Assembly (NCBI GenBank): GCA_025531455.1
Contig: JAMYHL010000053.1
Coordinates: 124,001 to 188,000, forward strand
Reading direction: 5' to 3'
Length of the DNA: 64,000 bases
From: Apiotrichum sp. Y4204
Lineage: Eukaryota > Basidiomycota > Tremellomycetes > Trichosporonales > Trichosporonaceae
Shown piece by piece: positions 12,216 through 23,127 of the stretch; position 1 is the first letter of the stretch; each line of letters begins with the position of its first letter. The notes below the pieces were generated by a model. That model was given only the letters and a program-made list of their open reading frames with translations. It was not told the origin of the DNA and made no database searches. The position numbers and the translations under genes are program-made.

Positions 12216-12988
12216 ATGACCTCCGAAGTGAGTCCCCCGTCTTGCGGACTTGCGGGACTTGCGGTGCTGACCCCCAGCCCGCCCCAACACCTACACCAGC
12301 GGCGCCAGCCCCAGCAGCTCCAGCAGCAGCGCCCCCGGCCAAATCCCCCGCGACCTGGCTCACGGTGATGGACAGCCTGCAGCACCCGCGCGTGGTCTCC
12401 GCCTTTCTGTCCGCGCCCGGGTTCGCGTCCAAGCTGCCCCCCGGACTGGAAATGTCCTTGAAGGCAAACTACCCCGTGCTCCTCAAGGCGGCCGACGGGC
12501 CGGCCACCGTGCGCGCGGGGGAATATACCTGGGCGATCACGTATCCTTCTCCCAATTCATCCGGGGATCGCGTCGCGGCTGCTGCAGTGGTGGATGTGGA
12601 GATTGGGGACGACGAGCTCGATTTCCTGGACGCCGCGACGAGCGGAAGGTTCCTCAGCTACTATGAGGGCGAGGAGCTGCGGTTCCGTGTGGGCGACGAC
12701 GAGGTCAAGCCGGGGGATAAGATGTGGCGCGTGCTCAATTTCGCGCTCGAGGGCGGCGCGCTCGCGAACGCTGCTGGGCGGAGGGTTGTTATGGCTAACG
12801 GGCCGCGGTGGTTTACTGCGTCTGTTGAGAATGGGCAGGTCGTCTTCTCGCCGAGTTATGGCGCGCGCAAGGATGGAAGCGAGGTGGCTGAGGGGCGCGC
12901 GACGACCACCATGTATGGTGCGCTTGTGGCGCATGCGCTCGAGAGGGGCATCGTGCTCGCGGCAGAGGCTAGGCGGGGAAAGCAGTAG
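12216..12988 (+). CDS. Conserved-looking protein of unknown function
   Basis: Exons are 12216..12227 (MTSE only) and 12278..12988, giving 240 aa. I do not recognise the family. After a Pro/Ala linker (PTPAAPAPAAPAAAP) the remaining 200 residues have the composition of one folded, soluble alpha/beta domain. Notable segments are WLTVMDSLQHPRVVSAFL, GEYTWAITYPSPNSSGDRV, DDELDFLDAATSGRFL, RVGDDEVKPGDKMWRVL, and a C-terminal helix MYGALVAHALERGIVLAAEA. There is no signal peptide or membrane helix. The first exon is just four codons; a start further down, at VMDSLQH, would drop the linker. It converges with PUP1, with 140 bp between stops. Codon use matches the neighbours, so it is a genuine gene rather than a chance frame. 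Confidence 0.75.
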
Positions 12989-13128
12989 ATAATGCATTGC
13001 ATAGAGTGTGGGTTCATGTGATGGTTTGTGTGTTGGTTGATTCATGTTAGTATTGGTGTGTTTGTGTCGGAAAGCCAACGCTCTGCGCGCTCTGGATGCT
13101 GCGCTACTGTATACATATGTCTCTACTA

Positions 13129-14394
13129 CTACGCGTCGACGTCCATGCCCTCCTCGCCGCCCGGCCCAGCGCCGACGGCCACCGCGTGAACAGTCTCTCC
13201 GGGCTGTGCGCGGCCTGCACCGGCAGTGCGCACCTCCTCGCTCACAACAAGGTCGCGCACATTCTCCTTGAGCCACGCAGTCGTCCCACGACGGAACTTG
13301 TAGTTGCGCGACTTGACGCCACGCTCGTTCTGGATGTGAGCGTGTGCATGGAGGATTTGCACTCACAGGCATCTCGTAGTTGCGCAGCATCTCAGTGCCC
13401 GCCTTGGTGATCACACAGACGTCGACGTTGGAACCGGAACCCAAGTCGTTGAACACACCCGCACGGATCGCGCGCGCAACCATGTCAATAGCCTCCTGGC
13501 GCTGAAGTGTCAGACAACCTTGCTTATACGTCCGCAGTGACAACAGAACTCACAGTCATGTTCTCCTTGTACGACGACTCAAAGATGGACATGGCGGCAA
13601 GAGAACCGGAGCCCATGGTGACATATGGGAGCTTGTCCGTCGAGCCGTGAGCATGGACCGTGAACAGCTGCGGGCCAGTGGCGTCGACACCGCCGACAAC
13701 AAGGTAGGCGCCGACATAACCCTGGTACCTGCGTGTCAGTGGGGCACAGAGAGTCGCAAGCGGGAAGGGCAGAACGAGGTCATCGGCGCAAGGCAGAACC
13801 TTCATACCCGCCCTGCGTCCTCTGTGCATCACTCACCGGTAGAGGTACTGCTTGAGCATGGTCATGGCGGTGACGACGCGCGCCGGCCGTCCTTGCGAGA
13901 GCGAGTGAAGCTGAGGGTTAGCTGCGGCAATCCACGAAGTAATCCACCTCAAGATTGGAGGAGATCAGGTTGGTAACATATCTGACTGTCAGCTCAATCA
14001 TGGAAATAAAACCCACTCAGTGTCGGCGGCTGTTCCGGCACCACAGCAGCGGATCGAGGAGGTGAGGTAGTGAATCTGGCGTTAGCAATGGGTCAACGTG
14101 ATGCGTTGTTACCCACCTTCTCGCAGTTCTTGTCGGCCACAATCGGTCCAGCAGTCGCACGGGTGTCGGCGCCGAGACACACGCCCTCTGGCTCGCCCGA
14201 AGCGCCGCCGCCAAACTTGACGCCGACAATGGTCGTTCCCGTCGAGGTAGCTGGTGTTAGTGATGAGCTTGCATCGATAACCCCGGAAGCTCACTCTTGG
14301 GCTCGGCGCCGAGACGCTGCCCGACAAACTCGTTGCGGGCGTAGTTGGAAAAGTCAAAGCCAATAGGCGTTGCGGGGGCTGCTGTGCTCGCCAT
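13129..14394 (-). CDS. PUP1: 20S proteasome subunit beta2 (PUP1), trypsin-like catalytic subunit
   Basis: There are eight exons: 14394..14295, 14250..14117, 14075..14017, 13981..13948, 13910..13837, 13728..13554, 13501..13367 and 13329..13129 (303 aa). The propeptide contains [14 protein letters not shown]. Autocleavage at STG|TTIVGV exposes Thr39 as the N-terminal nucleophile. GADTR and IVADKN supply the Asp17/Lys33-type residues, and [11 protein letters not shown] and [13 protein letters not shown] are beta2-typical. The tail that wraps beta3 is present but longer and Gly/Ala-rich, ending GMDVDA. One oddity is a loop between the first two strands ([17 protein letters not shown]) about seven residues longer than in yeast and human beta2. 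All seven introns are short (35-108 nt). The family call is very secure; exon 4 is only 34 nt and is the least certain boundary. Confidence 0.95.
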
Positions 14395-14856
14395 TGCTGT
14401 TGACGAAACGGTGTGGGGTGATGAGGAAGAGGATGATGATGACGAGCAAGTCAACTTGGTTCTGTTGGCAGTGGACGACGACAAGCAAGCCTCAACACAC
14501 GCTCAGGAGTGACGCCGCGCGTCCGCCCATGTGAGAAATATGACGTGTCATTTTAGTATCAAAGTCCCCGGATCCCCGGTCTGCCTGGAATGATGACGAA
14601 TTGTGTCTTCCCTCTTGCCCCCCACGCTGACGCCCATTCCCAGAGCCGTATGCAGCGTACCGCCTCTGCCGTTTCCCAGCGTCACCATCGTGTTCTTGTT
14701 GTCTCCCGTCGCCGCCATCACCACCACCGTCGCCATCACCACCGCCGTCCTCGACACCACCCCTACACAGTGCCACCCATCATACAGCTAGACGTTGCCA
14801 GCATTCCATAGCTCATACCCCTCGTCGGACTTTAAACCTCCATCTAGTCCAACACA
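14395..14856. promoter_or_regulatory. Divergent promoter, PUP1 / SNX41
   Basis: A 462-bp gap between divergent starts. It contains an Asp/Val-codon-like GAT/GAC repeat near 14420-14450 and CAC/CCA-rich runs near 14700-14760, and no gene. I did not find a clear proteasome-associated (Rpn4-type GGTGGCAAA) element. Confidence 0.5.
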
Positions 14857-17192
14857 ATGGACGACAACGTCAACCCCTTTGCGACCGAGCCCGTCGAGGA
14901 GGCAACGCACTCGCCCGCCTCGCGCTCTCCAGTCCTCTCGCGCACATCATCCCAGGCTTCCTCTCTGCAGCGTTCCATAGCCACTTCCAGCCCACCGCCG
15001 ACACAGCGCGCGTCGTTCCCCGATCCCGCAAAGGACCCACGCAAGGGCTCGAGCCGCCTCGCTGGACCGAAGCCCAAAACGGACTTTTGCTGTGAACGCG
15101 ATCGCCAGATTGCGCGCGGGGACGATATCAGTATTGTCGATGCGTTCAAGACCACCGACGGCGGCAAGTCGAGCTACATCACCTATGTCATTCGTCTTGG
15201 GGTGGGTGACTTGGCACTCAGGATGCCTGCTAACCCACCAGAGCCACACGACGCACCGCCGCTACTCGGCCTTCCTCTCGCTCCACCAGGCCCTCCAGAG
15301 CCTCTATCCCGTACTGATCATCCCCCCGATCCCGTCGAAGCAGAACATTACAGACTATGCTATCAAGGGCCAGTCCAAGACCAAGGAGGATGCCGCTACG
15401 ATTGCGAAGCGCAAGCGATTGCTGGAAGACTTCCTTCGCCGTCTCGTCCGCCACCCGATCCTCGGCGGCGAGCACGTCTTGCATCGCTTCCTCGAGGATG
15501 GTGTTAGCTGGGTGGGTTTAGATACTTGTTTGTTGTCTTTATCTAAAAGCTCACATTCAGTCCGAGGTGATGCACTCGCCGCCCATCTCGCTCCTTCCGA
15601 AAAATCCACTGCATGCGCCGTCGCACAACCCGACCTTTCAGGACGACGACGAGCAGGGCGACTCCTCCACGTCTACATCCACGCCCTACATTGCCCATCA
15701 CCTGCTGCCGAACCCGTCGCCAAACCACCCGCTTCGCCGCCCAGATCAACGCTTCATAGAGTCTGAGCTCTTCACCGACAAGTTCCAGCAGCACTTCCAG
15801 GGCTCCATGGAGAAGATCAACCGCCGCGTCGCGAAGCGTTGGGCTGAGCGTGCAACGGACATGAGCGAACTCGGCGCGCAGTGGAACGGATTCAGTTTGA
15901 CAGAATCGGGCGCACTTGGAAACGCGATCGAGAAGGTCGGCCAGGCTGTTGATGCCGACTATCTCGCAACAAACCAGCTGGTGAGCTGTGGCGCCCTCAA
16001 CTCAGCTGATAACAGATCAACTCGTGGGAAGTGCACGCGACTGAGCCGCTTCACGTCTACACGCAGTTTGGACAGCTTATCCGCTCGCGCCTCTCGTTCC
16101 GTCACCAGAAGCACGTGCAATATGAGCTCGTGCAGGAGGCGCTCGACCATCAGCGCGACAAGCTTGAAATTCTCGAGGCCGCTGAGCGCGAGTCGCGGCG
16201 ACTCGAGGACGCCCTTCAGCGCGGTGAGCGGGTGGGAGCATCGTCCGCGTCCCTTCCTTCCCCGCCGGAGCAGACGGCATCCTCACCAGAGTCGGAAGTC
16301 CCGCCCTCTCAGCGGCCAGCGGCACGCCGTAGCGCACAGTCCTTTGGCCTTCTCTCCGCAGTCAAGCACAGCCTCAGCGGGATGATGGACGTCGACCCTG
16401 AGGCGACACGCAGGGCTAACATTGGGAAGACACGGGACAACATCTCTCAGGTGAGCGAGCGAAAACGGCGCCTTGAGCTCACAATAGCTTGAGGACTCGC
16501 TGCAAGCGTCCGCGCAGGACCTCAAGTACGCGTCCACGACGCTACAGGCAGACCTGGACCGCTTCCAGCGCCAGAAGGTTGCTGATGTGCGTGAGCTGGC
16601 TATTGAGCTCGCGACGCTGCACCGCGAATGGTGCAGGCAGAACCTCGAGGCGTGGAAGGTCGCCCAGGCAGCGGTGCGCGAGATCCCCGACCACCCAAAC
16701 AAGCCTATCCCTCCCACGCCTCAGAGCGACACCGTGCCAGTCCCGGATCTGGCCGCCTCGATGGACCGCGACCTTCCGCCTGTGCCCTCCACGTCGTCCT
16801 CGACGCCCACACCCGGCGGTGGTCTTGGCCTCGGTCTCAATCGGACCACGAGCGGTATGAGCGGCAGCTCCATTCCGTCCGCGGACCCGCTCGGTGGCTC
16901 CATTTCGTCGCCTTTCAAGTCAGAACCACCTGCGGACCCGTTCGGCGAGGTGGAGGAAGGAGTAGCAAAGGTTGACCTCAACTCGCCCCGCGCATCTGTC
17001 TCTGGCCCTAAGAGCCCGATGAGCCGAAAGAGCCCCAAGAGCCCTATGAGTTCGACGAAGAGCACCACGAGCGTCACGAGCCCGACGGCAAGCGTCACCG
17101 CCAAGGTCCCGTCTCCGCCCACAGAAGCTTCTACCACGGGGTCGTCTGAGACTGCGACAAACGACGCGGACGGCCCACTTGGCCCGTTGTAA
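14857..17192 (+). CDS. SNX41: PX-BAR sorting nexin, Snx41/Atg20 family
   Basis: Exons are 14857..15201, 15242..15511, 15561..15980, 16016..16450 and 16488..17192 (724 aa). It binds PI3P on endosomes, and with Snx4/Atg24 works in retrograde retrieval and selective autophagy. The PX domain spans about residues 90-205: the PI3P-binding HRRYSAF follows the first intron, then the PPIP loop (LIIPPIPSK) and the R/K-rich helix TIAKRKRLLEDFLRRL. The segment WSEVMHSPPISLLPKNPL just after PX is characteristic of fungal Snx41/Atg20. A split BAR region follows (about 270-590; SMEKINRRVAKRW, then IGKTRDNISQ and FQRQKVADVRELAIELATLHREW). The 135-residue Ser/Pro-rich tail is disordered and carries repeated K/R-SP sites (KSPMSRKSPKSPMSS). 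A distinction between Snx41 and Atg20 orthology needs a tree. Confidence 0.85.
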
Positions 17193-17869
17193 TAGTTGTA
17201 GTTCTGAACCTGCATTGACAGTGTAAATTAGCGATGGTAGTGAGCGGAGAAGTGGTGATCAGCTTGGAGGAGTGGTTGCATTGGGAAAGTGCTTTCTCCC
17301 ACTGTGGGTTTCACAGAACGACATTGTCCCACAGTCAAATGCCGGATTGCGTGGAGTCTGCAAAGGCATCTACTCCCTAATTGCAGCCCGTCGGTTGCTG
17401 TCCATTCCATCTCGCCACCAGCCTCGGTGCTCGGTGTATGGTGTCCATTGTCCAGCCTGCTCACTGGTTGTCCTGCACACAGGGACCGACACAGGGAACC
17501 AAGACACTCAATGACGTTTTACGCGATTTATTTCTTTTTCAGGTCATTTGTTTTGAGGGTTGATTTTGGCAATTGATCCCAAATACACGTGGCAAATTGC
17601 GGATCCTTCCCCTGCGATTCCCGCCAGGATCGACCCAAACACTGCGCTGTGCTGCAGAGTGATCCGCGACTGACTTTGCGAAGAAACAAAACACAACTCT
17701 CCTCTCTCTGTCTCTCGACATCAACACCATCATCAACTGCATCAACACCGTCAACAACGACAACAACAACTAGTCTATACTTACTCCCTCTCTTCATCCA
17801 TATCCCCCCTTAATAGCCATCCACCGAGACGCTCAGTAGCCTGCTCCCCGCATCCAGGGCACAGCCAGG
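17193..17869. other. Intergenic, tandem SNX41 to Ppc89-like gene
   Basis: No gene seen. The 3' half contains repeated CAACA/ATCAAC runs (17715-17772), probably 5' UTR of the next gene. Confidence 0.5.
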
Positions 17870-20483
17870 ATGCAGACCCACGCTCCCCCCATCCCATTCT
17901 CGGCGGACGACCTCGAGCGTCGTCGCCTAGAGCACACGATCGACCACGATCTCTCCTCTCTCTCATTTACGGCAAGCACGAGCTTTACCTCTGGCTCGTC
18001 GCTGTCCACTATTCCCGTCGCGCGCTCGGCGCACGTCTCCCGCCCCATGTCCCCCCTCTCGCAGCAGTACCGCTTCCCGGGGGCGGACGACACCCCGCGT
18101 GCATCCAAGCGCGCAGCCGCCTCCTTTGCCCGCACTAACGACTTTTCAGAGGGTATCGGCCTCTCGCCCGGCTCCACGGCCGGCCACCACGTCTCCGCCG
18201 CGACACTCGGCGCCGGCGTGTTCAAGCGCCCAGGCACCTCGTTCCGTAATCGCACAGGCGACGAGTTCGATCCCGACCGCAGCCTCGGGCGTCTTGTCAG
18301 CGAGCTCAACAAGGCCAAGGACGAAGAGGTGCGTTGGAAGCCATGTTTGGATGAGGGTTGTTTGGGTGCAATTGTGGCGGCACGTGGTGCCTGACGCCGA
18401 GCGAGACATTCATATGCTGACGCAAAACAGCGCTTCCCCCCCAAGCCCCCGTCGCCGTTTGCGGCCCCGCGCTCGCCGCACTCGCCGTCGCCGGCGTCTT
18501 CGGCACTTCCTAACCTTTCGTTTCAGTTAACCCGCTCTGAGCTCCCACTTTCGCCTCCCCACTCGCGCACTGTGTCGTCCTCGTCCTCGGGGTCCCAGCA
18601 GAAGCATTCCATCTCGAGCGACCAGCGGATGACTAATGGCTACTCTGCTGCTAATGGCACCCTTCCCACTTCAACCCACGGTGGCAGCCGTAGGAGCCGT
18701 GCTGCCCTGGGCGAGACGGGGCGACACAACCGCGCCCCGCCGCCGCCCCATATTCCGGGCATGAAGGACAAGCTCTTCAAGGCGCCGACTATCGTGCCTG
18801 TCGTGCACAACAACTCGCGCCTCACGGTCAACCCGAACCTGACTTCGGCCGACATTACTGGTCTGACGGGTCTCCTCGCGACGCCGGCCAAAGGCGCCAC
18901 CTTTGAGGACCTGAACAAGAACGGAGCGGACGCAGGCACCGCGGGGCAGACTGCCGCACAAGCGCTCGCGACAATGCAGGCCCGTATCCGTGCGCTTGAG
19001 ACTGAGAACGGCGTCTCGCGCCGTCGTATCCGTGAGCTCGAGACCGAAGTCGAGCGCGCCCGGGAAGAGGTGGCGTCTGCGTCGCGCATGCACGACAGCC
19101 GCTTGCAGGAGGTTCTTGGCGAAAAGACCGGTATGTACCAAGCTGTAGACGCAGTTCAATCCAGCTGACAGACAGCGCTCGAGGAGCTGGTCGCCTCGCT
19201 TCGAGAGAAACTCCGCCTTCTGACCCTTAAGCTCGAGCAGAAGACCGCCCTCATTAATGAGCTGCAGCAGCGTAGACTGGACGAGACGGTGCTTCGTCAG
19301 CTCGAGCGACTGAGCAAGGATGTCGAGCACCTTACCATCGAAGTCACCAAGGCGAACCGCATCGCTGAGACGGGACTGGTGGAGCGTACGCGCTCGCGCG
19401 AACAGCGCTCGGTGCGCATTAATGCGCTCGACTTACATGACCAGGACGAGGTGGACCGCGTGCGTGCCGATGTCGACCGCCGCGTAGCAGACTTCTCGGG
19501 CGACATTACCCGTGATATCCGTGAGGCAACACATGACGCCACTGTCCGCGAGGCCTCTGTCCGCGACGCTCGCGTTGCCACTGCCCTCCCTTCGCAGCTC
19601 CGCCAGGGCCTGCACACCGCTGCCGCTACGCAACCGACTCTTATGCCCCCGAGCGCTGGTCCGCCTTCGCGTGTTGCGGAGCAGGCACATGTCAACCCCC
19701 ATGTCACCATTCAGCAGTCATCACCATCACCTCCAAGCCGGACGCGCACCATCAGCCCTCCTGCTGTCGCGTCGCCAGCCCACTCCCTCCAGTCTCTGCG
19801 CTCCCAGAAATCCACCTCTACGACCTCGAGCGGCCGCCGCCGCAGGAAAGAGCGGAAAGAAGGCCCCGACTCGCCCTTCCCGTCCATCCGCATCGAGGAT
19901 GAGCCAGAGTTCTTTTCACCCCGCCGCGCCTCCCCGCCAGTGCAGCAGCGTCCCGCTCCCGGCGCGGCCAACCGCTCGCGCGAAGCACCCGCACCAGACA
20001 CCACCCACCGCGCCGCGGACAAGTCGCACGTCTCGGCCGACGAGACGGTCCGCGCCATTCTTGTTGACGGCAATGTTCCCCCGCAGACTGTGCTCGCGCG
20101 CGTGATCCGTGAGCTTGAGGACGACTTTGGCCACTACAAGAAGCTCTATTGCGAGCTCGCAGACCAGTACAAGGTCCTCGACGCCGCGAGTGTCGTGCAC
20201 AAGCGCCACGTCCTCGCCGAGCACCTCAAGGAGGTGATCGACACTCTGGAGCAGAAGGTACGTGCAGATGATGTTCACCCAGGATTCATCTGACTCTCAG
20301 GCGGACCAGATTGCTGCGCTCTACTCGCTCCTCAAGTACGAGGACCGCCCTGTTTCGCCGACTGCCGGTGCGCGCCGCACGCACACTCACAAGAGCGTGC
20401 GCGACTTGTGGCGCAACGTCCGCGAGTCGCTGACCGAGGACGCACGCGCCCGCCTCGAGGCCGACGGGCTGTACCGCAAGTGA
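17870..20483 (+). CDS. Spindle-pole-body coiled-coil protein, Ppc89/Cep57-like
   Basis: Exons are 17870..18328, 18431..19130, 19176..20257 and 20301..20483 (807 aa). The N-terminal half is Ser/Pro-rich and disordered. A coiled coil covers about residues 340-480 (heptads around RALETENGVSRRRIRELETE and LREKLRLLTLKLEQKTALI). The C-terminal block EDDFGHYKKLYCELADQYK...KRHVLAEHLKEVIDTLEQK (about 697-760) matches the Cep57 microtubule-binding-like module shared by fungal Ppc89-type proteins. In S. pombe Ppc89 is the structural anchor for Sid4 and hence Cdc11, so this gene and the CDC11-like gene 9 kb away may work in the same assembly (inference). The last intron cuts between LEQK and ADQIAALYSLLKYED. 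The family is well supported by the C-terminal block; strict orthology to Ppc89 is not proved. Confidence 0.75.
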
Positions 20484-20765
20484 GCGAGGGTCGAAGTCAC
20501 GATTGCCGTTGTGGACTGTTCACTGAGAGCCTGGCCGAGCACCAGAGCCAGAGCCAAGGGTTGTGCCTGCATGCTGTTTGTTCTTGTTTGTTATGATTCC
20601 ATGCCATGCGCTATTATGTATATGTTGACTCGATGTGGAGCCGGCGTGGGATGCGTGCTAGGAAGCAAGTCAAGTGTGAAGCGGGTGTACATGCCCTTCT
20701 CACCACCGGTCCAGGACGCGCTCAACCGGAACTCTCTCAACAGAGACTCTGCTCGCTTTGCATAT

Positions 20766-23127
20766 CTACCTCCCGACCGCCCTCTCACTCGCAAGGGAGC
20801 GCTTTACGCCCTCAAAGGCCTTGGCAACACCATCCCCAGACACAAGACACGCGACCAGCCCGCCAGTGAGGGTATCTCCCGCGCCGGTGGTGCTGACCAC
20901 CTCGGCCTGTGCGGCCGGCGCAGGATAGTGCGTGAGGACAAGGAACCCGTCCCGGAGCTTATGGGACACGCAGTCCTCGCCCTTCGGCACGGCCTTCTCA
21001 ATCCGGAGATGGAGCACGCCTCGAGGGCCGGCAGTGACCCACACGCTGCTCGCAAACGGGAGGAGGGTGACCATCTTGGTCGCGGTTCCCTCGGCGGTGA
21101 TCCACGCGCCGCTGCGGCGCGCAAGCGCCTCGACGGCCGCGCGCCACCCCGCATCGAGGTCCAGGTTGTTTACAAACTCCCACCCCGCGTCGCCCACCAG
21201 CCTGTCGTACAGCACGTCGAGCTCGTACGTGTTTGGCGCAACGTGCACGCTCCGGGGGTAGGTCTGCAGTGCGGGAATGAGGCGCGGCGCTTTCGCGAAG
21301 GAGGTTGGGTCCGCAAAGGCCGGAATGCCCCGCGAGGAGGCGGCGGCCACGAGCGCGGTTATCGCGTCTGGGGTGAGGTTGCAGTCGAAGGCTACTGCTG
21401 ACGGCGAGTGCGTGTCGATCGCAGAGGTAATCTGGGGTAAGAGAGTTTAGCGCGCAGGACTCACCGTCTCGGCGTCGAGCGTCTCGACAATGTCCATGGC
21501 GGCCACGCCGGCCGCGAGCTCGCCGCCGCCGAGGAGCAGCGTGCATGCCGCCGTGGCCCCAGGGCGGAGGACGAGGCCGTCGGTGCGCATACCTGCTGCG
21601 CTCATTTCGGACTCGAGGAGGCGACCAAGACCGTCAGGGGAGGTCTCGTCTTCGGTGCCGATCGCGGAGACGAGTTGGACTGCCTGCGCCGGGAGGAGGG
21701 CCTGAGCGGCTTCGGCAATGTTGCGGGCCACGCCGCCAGGGGATACGCGTACTGAGCCGGGGGATGTGGTGTGCGGGGTGAGCTTTGGTGTCGCTGCCGT
21801 GATGTCGAGCGCGGCTGCACCGAAGACCAGGACCTTTGGAGCGGGGAGGGAGGAGGTGCTTGTCAGGTCGGCGGGAGTGAGGTGCGCCGAGGCGCGGGCG
21901 GCGCTGGCCTGCGCGTACGCCGGGGGCGCAGGCATGGCGCTGGCTCCCGCCGCGCGCGGGCGGTCGGCAGCGCGCAGGCGCGCAACCTGCGCAGCGACCT
22001 GACCTCCAATGAGCGCATTGTTCTCAATGAGCTTGATGTTGAGGTGCAGCGCCTTGCCCTGCGTGAGCTCGCCGACGCGCTTGAGCAGCCAGGGCGTGAC
22101 CTCCTTGCCGCGCTTGTCGATGCCGTGCTCCACACTCTCGCGGACGGCCTGCTCAACTGCCGCCTGGACCTCGGCGCCCTGCGAGCTATACTCGGCCGGG
22201 ATAGGGACACCGAGCAGTGTGCCCAGCGGGTCGGGGAGCGAGAGGCCCGTGTGCACTAGTTCCGCTGCCTCCGCTACAGAATTCACCGGCCAGGGAGCAG
22301 CGCACCCCGACGACGGCGAGTAAAACGCGGGAAACTCGTTTTGGCCATACGACGCGACGCACACGCCCTCCGTCTCGAGGACCTCGAGTGTGCGCGGAAT
22401 GTCGAGAATGGACTTTGCCCCGGCACACACGACCATCATCGGCTGCCGTCAGTACAGAAAACAGTAAACACGCACCGTGCGCCCCAGCTCGATCAGGTCA
22501 GCGGACACGTCCATGCCTGGCGTGAGCTCAAAGCGTCATGGTCAAGCTCACTGTTCTCGCCGCCGCGGTGCACCCCGCCAATCCCGCCAGTGACGAATGC
22601 GTCAATGCCCGCCGCGCGCGCGAGGACCATCGTGCCCGCAACAGTCGTCCCGCCGTCGCGCTTCCCCGCAATCGCAGCCGCCAAGTCACGGCGGGAGACC
22701 TTGACTGGCGAGGTGGAGGACGCCGGGTCTGCAAGGTGCGCTAGCTCGGCCTCGGTGAGGCCGACGCGCACACGGCCGCCGAGGATGCCGATCGTAGCAG
22801 GAACGCAACCCTGTGCGCGGAGGATGCGCTCGACCGACTGCGCGGTGGCGAGGTTTGTCGGGTGCGGCATGCCTTTTGTCAGCGCGAAGAATGGCGCGTA
22901 GGCCTACCGTGCGTAATGATCGTGCTCTCGAGCGCGACGACAGGCCGGCCGTCGGCGAGCGCGCTGGAGACCTCGTCGCTTATGTCGATGCGGGGGTGCT
23001 GGCGTTAGCAATAAGCGCTTCACGTTTCACGCTTCACGCTTCACGCTTCACGTACCAGGCTGTGCGTGCTGCGTGCACGGAGCGGGAGAGCCCGCCGCAT
23101 GCGGAGTGCGGGACGCAGGCGGAGCAT
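20766..23127 (-). CDS. Bifunctional pseudouridine-5'-phosphate glycosidase / PfkB sugar kinase (PsuG-PsuK fusion)
   Basis: Six exons: 23127..23056, 22998..22908, 22872..22552, 22516..22476, 22442..21465 and 21431..20766 (698 aa). The PsuG half (about 25-330) reversibly splits pseudouridine 5'-phosphate into uracil and ribose 5-phosphate. It shows VALESTIITHG (Glu48), FVTGGIGGVHRGGE, SADLIELG and VVCAGAKSILD, with Lys161 matching the Schiff-base lysine of E. coli PsuG. The PfkB half (about 345-698) shows VLVFGAAALDI, GGVARNIAEA and the catalytic TTGAGDTLTGG near residue 660, fitting pseudouridine kinase. Together they would degrade free pseudouridine. The first exon encodes an Arg-rich, acid-free leader (MLRLRPALRMRRALPLRARS), a predicted mitochondrial presequence. 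That is unusual and rests on the start I chose; 24 codons precede the domain. Four introns are only 33-35 nt. Confidence 0.85.
23018..23052. repeat. Heptamer tandem repeat (CTTCACG)x5 in intron 1 of the PsuG-PfkB gene
   Basis: Five contiguous 7-bp units, the second reading TTTCACG. They fill most of the 57-nt intron 22999..23055 between donor and branch site. The intron's length could therefore vary with copy number. Confidence 0.85.

Noticed and set aside
20591..20794. C-terminal extension of the PfkB domain (RYAKRAESLLREF...)
   Set aside because: It is in another frame; the PfkB frame ends cleanly at 20766 after a normal C-terminal helix, and no intron links them.
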